This document shows positions 33,874-41,811 of a stretch of 64,000 bases of DNA, one piece after another. The notes under the pieces were generated by a model. That model was not told the origin of the DNA and did not search any database. It was given only the letters and a program-made list of their open reading frames with translations. Source of the stretch: Deltaproteobacteria bacterium (lineage in GTDB: Bacteria; Desulfobacterota; Binatia; HRBIN30; CADEER01); contig JAJCZJ010000050.1 in NCBI GenBank assembly GCA_029262455.1, forward strand, positions 1 to 64,000. Reading direction: 5' to 3'. Position numbers and translations under genes: made by a program. Within the stretch, counting starts at the first letter, position 1; each line of letters starts with the position of its first letter.

Positions 33874-35190
33874 GTGCGCATCCTCACCCCCTACCTGCTT
33901 GGCCACCTGATACTCCTCGCCACGCTCGCCGGAGCAACACCGGTCCCGCTTCCGACTCGTACCCCAACAGAACCAGTGTGCGTCGGCGACTGCGACGGAA
34001 ACCAGCGTGTCAGTATCGCCGAGCTCGTCCGCATCGTAACCATCGCCCTAGGACGCAGCCCGATCATGGACTGTCCCGCCGCGGACGCAAACGGCGACGC
34101 GCAGATCCGCATTAGTGACATCGTCGTGGCGGTCAATCGAGCTCTCCGAGGCTGCCGCGCGATTCAGCCTCGCTACATGCGAGCGAGACTCTTCAACGCC
34201 GGCTCCGCGCACCGCGGTTTGACAGTCGGCGACTTTGACCTAGATGGACTTCTCGACATCGTTGTCGCCGATGTTGGGGCTCCCCGCCTGAGTGTATTGG
34301 GCGGGAACGGCGACGGATCATTTTCCGCGGCGCTCACGTCCGAGCTGGGAATCACATCCTTTGCAATCGACAGCGGTGATCTCGACGAAGACGGACTCCT
34401 TGACATCGTCACAGCCAACGACTTCGTCGGCAACGACGCCGCAATCGCCCTGGGAGCGGGCGATCACTCGCTTACCCTTACAGCACGCGTCCCGACTGGT
34501 GAAGCCCCTGTGGCGGTCGCCATCGGGGACCTAAACGACGACCGCCATCTCGACTTCGTCATCGCGAACAACGGCACCGCCGACGTCTCGGTCTATTTCG
34601 GCGACGGCAGCGGGTCCTTTGCGCAGCAGCCACGCGTGTCGGTCGGACAACGTCCGCGTGGCGTCATCGTCGCTGACCTCAATGGCGATGCGATCGCCGA
34701 CATCGCGACAGCCAATATCACTTCGGGCGACGTGTCGGTCGCGCTCGGCCTGGGGGGCGGAACCTTCGCCGACGATCGTCGCTTTTCGGTTGGAGACGCT
34801 CCGCACGCACTCGTCGCAGCCGACCTCGACGGCGACGGTATCACCGATATCGCCGCGGTAAACGAGGGCAGCAACGATGTCTCGTTCCTACGCGGTCTCG
34901 GCGGCGGAAACTTTGATTCGGAATCGCGTCACTCGGTCGGCAGGACACCGTCGGCGATCGCCGCAGCGGATCTCAACGGCGACGGCAGCATCGACCTAGC
35001 AACCGCCAACATCGGCGACAGCACTGTCTCCATCCTCATCGGCAACCGCGGAGTCTTCGCCCCGGAACAAGCCGTTGCCGCACTCCATCCGGCAAATTCT
35101 CTCGTCGTCGCAGACGTCGACGACAATGGTATCCCCGATCTGATCACGGCAAGCACGGACGGTACCGTGTCCATCCTGCTGGGAAACTAG
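33874..35190 (+). CDS. Secreted FG-GAP/VCBS-repeat protein with dockerin-like module
   Basis: A 438-residue exported protein. Signal peptide about 1-21, a TRTPTEP linker, then a cysteine-framed pair of EF-hand-like loops (33970-34158): CVGDCDGNQRVSIAELVRIV and DANGDAQIRISDIVVAVNRA, ending LRGC. Residues about 95-438 contain about seven FG-GAP/VCBS repeats with Ca-binding DxDxDG-type loops (GDFDLDGLLDIVVAD, ADLNGDAIADIATAN, ADLDGDGITDIAAVN), forming a beta-propeller like integrin alpha. The dockerin-like module is N-terminal here but C-terminal in the 20286-21731 protein. Probably a surface or matrix protein. GTG start, no close homologue recognised. Confidence 0.85.
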   Translation: MRILTPYLLGHLILLATLAGATPVPLPTRTPTEPVCVGDCDGNQRVSIAELVRIVTIALGRSPIMDCPAADANGDAQIRISDIVVAVNRALRGCRAIQPRYMRARLFNAGSAHRGLTVGDFDLDGLLDIVVADVGAPRLSVLGGNGDGSFSAALTSELGITSFAIDSGDLDEDGLLDIVTANDFVGNDAAIALGAGDHSLTLTARVPTGEAPVAVAIGDLNDDRHLDFVIANNGTADVSVYFGDGSGSFAQQPRVSVGQRPRGVIVADLNGDAIADIATANITSGDVSVALGLGGGTFADDRRFSVGDAPHALVAADLDGDGITDIAAVNEGSNDVSFLRGLGGGNFDSESRHSVGRTPSAIAAADLNGDGSIDLATANIGDSTVSILIGNRGVFAPEQAVAALHPANSLVVADVDDNGIPDLITASTDGTVSILLGN

Positions 35191-35276
35191 CGTCCTGCAC
35201 CATCGTTCGTGACAAGACGCGGCTCGACTGGGAGTAGGTCACTTCTATCGAACGCAACAACTCTGGGGGAAGCTCA

Positions 35277-36347
35277 ATGACGAAACGACTCAAGGTCATC
35301 CAATGGGCTACAGGCAACGTTGGCGGCGAATCCCTTAAAGCCGTCCTGATGCACCCACAACTCGAGCTCGTCGGCCTCCGAGTCTATTCGAGCGACAAGA
35401 ATGGCATCGACGCAGGTCAACTGTGCGGCATGCCGGACACCGGCATCCGCGCCACCACGGACTCGCAAAAGATCATCGACACAGAAGCCGACTGCGTCGT
35501 CTATATGCCGCGCCACGCCAGCATAGACGAAGTGTGCGCGCTTCTCAGCTCGGGGAAGAATGTGATCAGCACGGCTTTCCTTTTCTACGCCGAGTCACTT
35601 CCCGCAGAGGAACGCGAGAAATTGCGGAAAGCGTGCATCCAAGGCAAGAGCTCGGTACATGGGACGGGCATCCACCCCGGATTTGTCGGTATGGTCCTAC
35701 CTCTGGCACTGTCCGGCATGTCCCGGACCATCGAAGAGATTCACATCCAAGAGAAAGCCGACTGGACTTACTACGCGAGCCCTCGAATCACCTTCGACAA
35801 CATGAGGTTCGGTTACCCGAAGGAAGAGGCCACTCTGGCTGCCAATGCTTTCGCTCGATTCAATGCAGGCATTTTCGAAGAGCAGATTTGGATGTTGGCA
35901 GCTGCCCTCGGCCTCGAACTCGACGAAGTTTGCACCGAACAAGACCTCATCGTCACCCCAACGGCCTACGATGTTCCGGTCGGCCGCGTCGAGGCCAATA
36001 CTGTTTGCGCTCAGGGCTACCAATGGCGAGGTCGAGTCGGCGACGATCACCCCATCGCGATCGATGCCCTCTGGACACTCGGCGGCGAATACCCGGCGCA
36101 CTGGGACAAGCCGCGCGAGGGTTGGACAATCACTGTCGAGGGTGAGCCTTCTTTCCGCACCCACTTCCTCCCCGCCGCAAGTTTTCGCCGGCGCGACCTT
36201 GCGATCGAAGAGCACGTACACGCATCGGACATCGCGACGGCAATGCAGGCGGTCAACTCGATCCCTGCCCTATGCCTTGCAGAGACGGGATTGCGCGGCA
36301 CGTTTGAACTCAACCAAACGTACGCCGGCATCGGTTTCCGCCGTTAG
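35277..36347 (+). CDS. DapB-like NAD(P)-dependent dehydrogenase
   Basis: A 356-residue protein of the dihydrodipicolinate-reductase-like superfamily often annotated in actinobacteria, and related to 2,4-diaminopentanoate dehydrogenase. The Rossmann start is VIQWATGNVGGESLKAV (about residues 7-23) and the cofactor loop follows; C-terminal regions conserved in the group include GTGIHPGFVG and LCLAETGLRG. The substrate is not known; these enzymes act on amino acid- or imine-type compounds. The ATG at 35277 has GGGGGAAG upstream. It converges with the GAF gene, overlapping by four bases. Confidence 0.75.
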   Translation: MTKRLKVIQWATGNVGGESLKAVLMHPQLELVGLRVYSSDKNGIDAGQLCGMPDTGIRATTDSQKIIDTEADCVVYMPRHASIDEVCALLSSGKNVISTAFLFYAESLPAEEREKLRKACIQGKSSVHGTGIHPGFVGMVLPLALSGMSRTIEEIHIQEKADWTYYASPRITFDNMRFGYPKEEATLAANAFARFNAGIFEEQIWMLAAALGLELDEVCTEQDLIVTPTAYDVPVGRVEANTVCAQGYQWRGRVGDDHPIAIDALWTLGGEYPAHWDKPREGWTITVEGEPSFRTHFLPAASFRRRDLAIEEHVHASDIATAMQAVNSIPALCLAETGLRGTFELNQTYAGIGFRR

Positions 36348-37123
36348 GAAGTCGCTTCGGGCCCTTTGCGTGTGAGCACAGTTACGACGACACCGCCGAT
36401 CAACAAGACAAGCGCCACCCACATTTCGCGCCGACCAAACAAATCGACCCACGGGAGCACCCTGGCGCGGTGCGCCATGGCAACAAATGCGGCCATCAAG
36501 AAGCCTCCGAAAGACATCGCAACCCCTGCGATACGCCCGATCTGCCGCAGACTGATCACCTCGGCGCGTAGCCTGCGATAGAGATCGGCCTTCTCGTAAG
36601 CAAGCGCAATCTCGTTGCCCAGCGTATCCAGGAATTGGAGGCGGTCTTCCGTCAGATGTCGCAGGGCCGGGTTTACGACTTCAATGACACCGATGTTCAC
36701 CGCACCGGTGCGCAGGGGGGCGCACAAGAGAGACCGTGTCTGACTATCGGTTTCGTGATCGACCCCGCCGTAGAAGCGATCGTCATTAGCCACGTCGTGC
36801 ACCAGCGCCGCCTCATCATTCTTGAACACCCAGCCGGCAATCCCTTGATCAGCAGGGAAACGAATCTCCGCGAGCGCTCTCTCGGTAACGACACCGGCTC
36901 CGCGCTGGCTCGCAACGGGAATCGCAAACTCGTTGCGACCGCGATCGAGCAAGATCAACGAACAACCATCGGCCTCAAAGATCTCGCGCGCGCGACGCGT
37001 TGCAAATCCTACCACGTCGTCGAGGTCGGTAAACGAAGTCAGCTTGCGACTGACTTCATACAGTACGCGCAGTTCGTTACTCGATGTCTGCTGAAATGTC
37101 TCCCGAGAACGTTCGTTCGCCAT
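36344..37123 (-). CDS. GAF-domain membrane protein
   Basis: A 259-residue protein. Residues about 18-170 form a GAF domain (VSRKLTSFTDLDDVV, ADGCSLILLDRG, GIAGWVFKN, SLLCAPLRTGAVNIGVIEVVN) able to bind cyclic nucleotides, haem or other small ligands. A helical segment follows, then two C-terminal membrane spans (MSFGGFLMAAFVAMAH and MWVALVLLIGGVVVTVL). There is no kinase, GGDEF or HTH output domain, so it may be a membrane-tethered sensor signalling through partners. No promoter or partner gene is evident nearby. Confidence 0.82.
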   Translation of the reverse strand: MANERSRETFQQTSSNELRVLYEVSRKLTSFTDLDDVVGFATRRAREIFEADGCSLILLDRGRNEFAIPVASQRGAGVVTERALAEIRFPADQGIAGWVFKNDEAALVHDVANDDRFYGGVDHETDSQTRSLLCAPLRTGAVNIGVIEVVNPALRHLTEDRLQFLDTLGNEIALAYEKADLYRRLRAEVISLRQIGRIAGVAMSFGGFLMAAFVAMAHRARVLPWVDLFGRREMWVALVLLIGGVVVTVLTRKGPEATS

Positions 37124-37302
37124 ATTGTCACAACTCTAGTCCGGATGACTCGGTCTTGTGAAGGCAACAGCCCTGCCCCACCGGGGATAGAAAGGAAACA
37201 CCTAGGGCGACCATGCCCCGTCGGTCAGCGCGAGGCGGCGCGGCGGTGAGACGGTCACGCCTTCTGCTGTCATCGCAACTCCGTCCATCGATCAGACTCC
37301 AC

Positions 37303-38904
37303 TCAGGAAGCGGCGCGCTTGCGTCCGCGCGCAGTTGCCTTCGTTTTCGCTCCCGTCTTCTTTCTCGCCTTGGCACTACTCTTCTTCGCCGCTTTCAAGG
37401 GTTTCTTCTGCCTCGCCTTGCGCCGCCCGGTCACGCGTTTCGGCGGCGACTTGCTCTTCTTTGCGACGGGAACCGGCCTGCTCTTCTTTGCGACGGGAAC
37501 CGTCGCGACGAGCAGCTCTTCGAACGACTCCTGAATGCACTCCGCATAGAACTCCGGGTCGGGCATCATCTCGCGACAAGACGTGATCGTCACGGTAATC
37601 GTGCCGCAGTAGCTGAAGACAGCATGGAGCAAACCCATCCCGTCGACGATCGGCGCCATCCCAAAGGTAGTCACCAAACGGGACCCCACTGAGTACAGCG
37701 GAATCTGCGGACCCGGAACATTGGTTACGACGCAATTGAACATAGGGCGAACCCGATTCGCCAAGTGGAGCCCCGTGTAAAGCCGAGCCGCCAACGCCGC
37801 CGTCGTCGATGGAATGAACTGCGTGTAATCGGTCATCAGACGCGCGCCGATGGCGTTGGTGAACTCTTTTGACTGCATAGTACTAACGTGAACCGCCTCG
37901 AGGCGCTCGAGCGGATCCTCGACGTCGGAACGAAGCGACACCGCCATCTGACTTACCTTGTTGCCGCCGACCCCCTTTTCGTCCTCGGTCCGAGTGCTGA
38001 TCGGTGCCATCGCAACCAGCGACTCTTGCGGCAGTTCGCCGAACTCGTTGAGATACTTGCGGAGAGCCCCGCCGCAGAGAGCGAGCACCACGTCATTGAC
38101 GGTCGCGCCGGGCACCGCTTGCTTGATTGCTTTGAAGTCGGCCAGAGCAAAGGAGCGCCCCTCGACGACTCGGTGTGGAGATACAGGCCGGTTGAACCGA
38201 GTCCGCGGCACCCTCGACCCTCTCGAGGGCAGTAGTTTGCGCCACTCACGTGTCGCCCGGGCAATGGCCGGCACAGACTCTGCCAGGACACTGGCCATCT
38301 TGAACGGTGTCCGGACGTTGTTGACCGCAGTTCGTGTTAGCAGGGAAAGCGCGTCAGGAGCTTGTTCGGGCAGCCATTGCTTTTCCGCCTGGCGAGGCGG
38401 CGCGTCTGCGCTCAAGTCGTGGGTTGCCGCAATGAGCTCAGCACCGGATTCGCCATCGATCGCAGCGTGATGGGTCTTCGTAAAGATACCAAAGCTTCCG
38501 GGCGGCAGACCGGGGACATTGCCCAAGCCTTCGATGACGTAGGCTTCCCAGAGCGGTCGGGAAACATCCAGAGGACGCGAATGGAGGCGAGCGATCTGTA
38601 TGCACAGCTGTCGCCAGTCGCCCGGCTTTGGCAGTGCGATGTGTCGCACATGATACTCGATGTCGAAGTCCGGATCTTCGATCCAATACGGATGGTCGAG
38701 GCTGAGCGGGACGTAGGCCAAACGGCGCCGGAAGGCCGGCGCCAAATGCAGGCGCTCCTCGAAGAACGCCAGGATGTCCTTGAAGCGTACGACTCCGCCG
38801 GCGACTTCCGACTGGTCGTAAATGAACAGACTTGCAATATGCATCGGCGAATTCGCCGTCTCGAAATAGAGAAAGGAAGCGTCTAGTCCACTGAGCTGCT
38901 GCAT
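37303..38904 (-). CDS. Wax ester synthase/diacylglycerol acyltransferase with H1-like tail
   Basis: A 533-residue WS/DGAT-family enzyme that makes wax esters or triacylglycerol from acyl-CoA. The catalytic HHxxxDG motif is HHAAIDG near residue 145. Family features include the MQQLSGLDASFLYFET start, PLWEAYVIEGL, and NVPGPQIPLY. Unlike typical members (about 450-480 residues), it ends in a 66-residue Lys/Ala/Arg-rich tail with repeats such as VAKKSRPVPVAKKSK, resembling histone H1 or KU-like basic tails that bind nucleic acid. It is in tandem with a FAD oxidoreductase 62 bases upstream. Lipid storage in this organism is implied. Confidence 0.92.
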   Translation of the reverse strand: MQQLSGLDASFLYFETANSPMHIASLFIYDQSEVAGGVVRFKDILAFFEERLHLAPAFRRRLAYVPLSLDHPYWIEDPDFDIEYHVRHIALPKPGDWRQLCIQIARLHSRPLDVSRPLWEAYVIEGLGNVPGLPPGSFGIFTKTHHAAIDGESGAELIAATHDLSADAPPRQAEKQWLPEQAPDALSLLTRTAVNNVRTPFKMASVLAESVPAIARATREWRKLLPSRGSRVPRTRFNRPVSPHRVVEGRSFALADFKAIKQAVPGATVNDVVLALCGGALRKYLNEFGELPQESLVAMAPISTRTEDEKGVGGNKVSQMAVSLRSDVEDPLERLEAVHVSTMQSKEFTNAIGARLMTDYTQFIPSTTAALAARLYTGLHLANRVRPMFNCVVTNVPGPQIPLYSVGSRLVTTFGMAPIVDGMGLLHAVFSYCGTITVTITSCREMMPDPEFYAECIQESFEELLVATVPVAKKSRPVPVAKKSKSPPKRVTGRRKARQKKPLKAAKKSSAKARKKTGAKTKATARGRKRAAS

Positions 38905-38966
38905 GAGATCCCCCGGCTAGGAAAGACTGACCATAGCGAAAGGACAGCCAGCAAGAAACGGCGGCA

Positions 38967-40436
38967 TCAGGCGACGAGTCGGGCGTGCGGCAGCGTCAAC
39001 TGTCTCTGCGCACTGCACGCCGCATGATAGCCGCACATTCCGTGCACACCGCCGCCAGGCGGGGTCGATGCCGAACAGATAAAGATGCGCGGATTCGGAG
39101 TCGAATACGGATCGACGCGTGCAACCGGACGGGTAAACAACTGCCGCAGATCCGCCGCACCACCGGTGATCGCGCCGCCGACGTAGTTTGGATTGTCGCG
39201 GAAAAAGTCGCTGGTTCGCATGGCGTGGCGCGCCAGAACGACATCCTGGAACCCGGGAGCGAAGCGCTCGATCTGGGCTTCAATACGGTCCGTCATATCG
39301 AAATCCGAAGCATGCGGCACATGGCAGTAGGCGTAGCCCGTATGTTTGCCAGCCGGGGCGCGACTTCGGTCGAACATGCTTTGCTGCACCACGATCAAGA
39401 ACGGCTTCTCCGCGTGTTCGCCGCGCCACATCGCCGCCTCGCTTGCGGCAATCTCGTCCAGCGAGCCGCCGACATGGACTGTCGATGCCTCCAAGCAACG
39501 CGGATCGGTCCAAGGGATCGGCCCATCGAGGGCAAAGTCGAGTTTAAAAACGCCCGGACCAAAACGGTAGCGGCCCAGCCTTCTCAGGTAACCGTTCGGC
39601 AATACCGGTCCGGCGATACGCGCGAGTTGCTTCGGGTCGGTATCAAAGAGATAGACCCGGGCAGCGGGAAGGTCTGCCAACGACCTCACCTCGACACTTG
39701 TGTGGATGGTTCCGCCAAGCTCCGCCAGGTAGCTCGCAAGCGCGTTCGCCACGCCGATCGAACCACCGCGAACAACCGGCCAATCCTCGATATGGGCGGT
39801 GAGCGCGAACACCAGCCCAACCGCAGAGGTCATCGGTTGCGACAACGGGAGGATCGAATGCCCCGCGCAGCCGGCAAACAACGCCCGCGCTGCAGCGCCG
39901 CGCAAAGCAGCGCGGGCCAAGACGGTCGCCGGCCACATTCCCCTGAGACCGAAGCGAACAAAGTTCACAGGATGATCGGGAACGCGCAGCGGGCCCATGA
40001 TGTCTCGCAACAAACCGTGCGGGTTCTGCAACAGCGGCTCGATCAAGCGCCGATAGCTATCTCCTCCCGCACCCAGCTCTTCGCACGTCCGCTCGAGCGA
40101 TCGCCAAGACATCGCAGCCGGGCCGTCGTCCAAAGGGTGTGCGATCGACGCCCCGGGACGAACCCATTCGAGCCCGTGCCGGTCGAGCGGCAGCTCGCGA
40201 AAGAACGGCGACAGGATTCCCATCGGGTGCGCACCCGAGCAAACATCGTGAACAAACCCGGGCAGCGTCAATTCGCCCACCCGCGTCCCGCCACCGATCG
40301 ATTCAGCTCTCTCGAGAACGGCAACCGAAGCACCGGCACGCGCCAGTTCCACCGCCGCCGACAACCCATTCGGGCCGGCGCCTACAACGACAGCATCGTA
40401 TTCTCGGTCCGCAATCACCGGTCTGGTTCCAATCAA
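38967..40436 (-). CDS. FAD-dependent oxidoreductase, phytoene desaturase-like
   Basis: A 489-residue flavoprotein. The N-terminus holds a dinucleotide-binding motif, DAVVVGAGPNGLSAAVELARAGA, followed by VLERAESIGGGTR, which is the NAD(P)/FAD_oxidored pattern of the phytoene desaturase/amine oxidase group (CrtI-like). The C-terminus GGGVHGMCGYHAA is a conserved ending in this branch. Members desaturate or isomerise carotenoids, or act on unknown lipids; without crt neighbours a carotenoid role is only a possibility. It is directly upstream of the wax ester synthase gene. Confidence 0.88.
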   Translation of the reverse strand: MIGTRPVIADREYDAVVVGAGPNGLSAAVELARAGASVAVLERAESIGGGTRVGELTLPGFVHDVCSGAHPMGILSPFFRELPLDRHGLEWVRPGASIAHPLDDGPAAMSWRSLERTCEELGAGGDSYRRLIEPLLQNPHGLLRDIMGPLRVPDHPVNFVRFGLRGMWPATVLARAALRGAAARALFAGCAGHSILPLSQPMTSAVGLVFALTAHIEDWPVVRGGSIGVANALASYLAELGGTIHTSVEVRSLADLPAARVYLFDTDPKQLARIAGPVLPNGYLRRLGRYRFGPGVFKLDFALDGPIPWTDPRCLEASTVHVGGSLDEIAASEAAMWRGEHAEKPFLIVVQQSMFDRSRAPAGKHTGYAYCHVPHASDFDMTDRIEAQIERFAPGFQDVVLARHAMRTSDFFRDNPNYVGGAITGGAADLRQLFTRPVARVDPYSTPNPRIFICSASTPPGGGVHGMCGYHAACSAQRQLTLPHARLVA

Positions 40437-40483
40437 GTCACAGGAAGGTTCGCAAATTGACCGTTACGCTCATCGAGAAAAAC

Positions 40484-40628
40484 TTGGCCACGGATGAACA
40501 CGGATACATACGGACAACAGAGCAGAGCCAATCCCGATCTTCGACGATAAGCCCTCGGTTCGCCGGCACGAACAACCATCGTCTTTTCACCACGCATTCG
40601 CGTTTAGTCCGTGTTCATCCGTGGCCAA
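40484..40628. repeat. Inverted-repeat element (copy A)
   Basis: A 145-base unit bounded by 21-base perfect inverted repeats, TTGGCCACGGATGAACACGGA and its reverse complement (40484-40504, 40608-40628), with no protein inside. Same family as copy B (41370-41523) and copy C (43610-43647). It lies upstream of the toxin-antitoxin module. MITE-like, non-autonomous element by inference. Confidence 0.8.
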
Positions 40629-40703
40629 AAGTAGACCTGCGAGGCCCCATTTCCTCGCCGACACTCGCTTGACATGTTTCCCACATGAAAGCAGTCTAAC
40701 TTC

Positions 40704-40934
40704 ATGTCCACGATGCTTCAGATTCGCAACGTCCCGCGGGAAGTCCATAAGCGGCTCAAGGTACGGGCCGCTCAAGAGGGGATCTCGATGTCGGACTTTG
40801 CCTTGCGAGAGATCGAGCGGGCGCTGGATCGCCCCGCCCGTGCAGAGTTGCTCAACAACATCGCCGAGCTCCCCGAAGTCTATCTCCCCCAGTCGGCAGC
40901 GGAGTTGGTTCGCAAGGAGAGAGACTCTCGTTGA
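40704..40934 (+). CDS. FitA/VapB-type antitoxin
   Basis: A 76-residue protein with a ribbon-helix-helix N-terminus (MLQIRNVPREVHKRLKVRAA, EGISMSDFALREIERAL) of the FitA/Arc-like class that binds promoter DNA and neutralises a PIN toxin through its C-terminal tail. It starts at the ATG at 40704. Its TGA stop overlaps the toxin's TTG start as TTGA, the compact layout of type II modules. Predicted to autorepress with its toxin. Confidence 0.88.
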   Translation: MSTMLQIRNVPREVHKRLKVRAAQEGISMSDFALREIERALDRPARAELLNNIAELPEVYLPQSAAELVRKERDSR

Positions 40935-41338
40935 TTGTCATCGACGCGTCCGCGCTCATCGAACTCCTATTAAACACCGCGATAGGCCGCGCCGTGGCCA
41001 ATCGCGTACGAGACGATTCGCAAGCGTTGCACGCGCCGCACTTGATCGACCTCGAGGTTGCCCAGGTGTTGCGACGCCTCGTGTCAGTTGGGATCATCAC
41101 TTCAGCACGGGCGCTGCAAGCCCTCGAAAGCCTCGCGGACCTAGGGATCGCGAGGTACCCACACGAGCCATTGTTAACGCGTATCTGGAGCCTTCGCGCC
41201 AATCTCACAGCCTACGACGCGGCGTACGTTTGCCTGGCAGAAGCACTCGCCGCACCGCTGGTCACATGTGATGAGAAACTCCAAAGGGCACCCGGCCACA
41301 CGGCGCGAATCGACGTGGTGAACATTGCTACCGCGTGA
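40931..41338 (+). CDS. VapC-family PIN-domain toxin
   Basis: A 135-residue PIN-domain RNase toxin. The acidic catalytic residues are present: Asp in VIDASALIELL, Glu in DLEVAQVLRRL, Asp in LTAYDAAYVCLAEAL and Asp in LVTCDEKLQ. It would cleave tRNA or rRNA when the antitoxin is degraded. Translation starts from a TTG (40931) overlapping the antitoxin stop, probably by coupling. The complete module sits between two inverted-repeat elements, so it may be mobile or have been inserted with them. Confidence 0.9.
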   Translation: MIVIDASALIELLLNTAIGRAVANRVRDDSQALHAPHLIDLEVAQVLRRLVSVGIITSARALQALESLADLGIARYPHEPLLTRIWSLRANLTAYDAAYVCLAEALAAPLVTCDEKLQRAPGHTARIDVVNIATA

Positions 41339-41369
41339 TCCAGCAGCCCCCGCGCCCAATAACAAGAAC

Positions 41370-41523
41370 TGGCCACGGATGAACACGGATAAACACGGAT
41401 GCTGGGTTGGAAGACTGCGGGCTTGGAGGGATTCGTCCGTGTCGGCGAAGAGGGGGCCTACTATGGTGATCGGGATTGGCGCCGCTCTCTGATCGGTGTT
41501 TATCCGTGTTCCATCCGTGGCCA
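41370..41523. repeat. Inverted-repeat element (copy B)
   Basis: A 154-base unit. Left arm TGGCCACGGATGAACACGGA then TAAACACGGAT; right arm GTGTTTATCCGTGTT then CCATCCGTGGCCA, which matches the left arm's complement with one inserted C and a small end difference. Directly downstream of the VapC stop codon. The following 41524-41811 has no supported gene and leads into the secreted PT-repeat protein. Confidence 0.8.
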
Positions 41524-41811
41524 AAAAAAAGGAATCGATATCGGCCAACTAAATCCCAAAAACTACGATCGGCACTGACCCCGCCCGCCTTCACTTGTAA
41601 AGCCAGCTGAGCACCTCTTCCAATAGAGAAAGCACTCCAGTTGGGCTGGCAATACCACCGGAAAAAGGAGTAATGATGCGCATGCGCGCCTTTGCTTTGG
41701 CGATGCACGCCTAAGAAAATCGGCAAACAAATCTAGTCGTCTTCGAAGTCGGTCGGGCCCAACGTCCGACCCGACGCTTCGTCGGGACGCTTCATTCGAG
41801 GGGGAGATCAG

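Noticed and set aside
38985-40460. Long open frame on the plus strand (491 codons)
   Set aside because: Antisense to the FAD oxidoreductase, whose dinucleotide motif and C-terminal signature are intact. GC-rich codon use makes such shadows common here.
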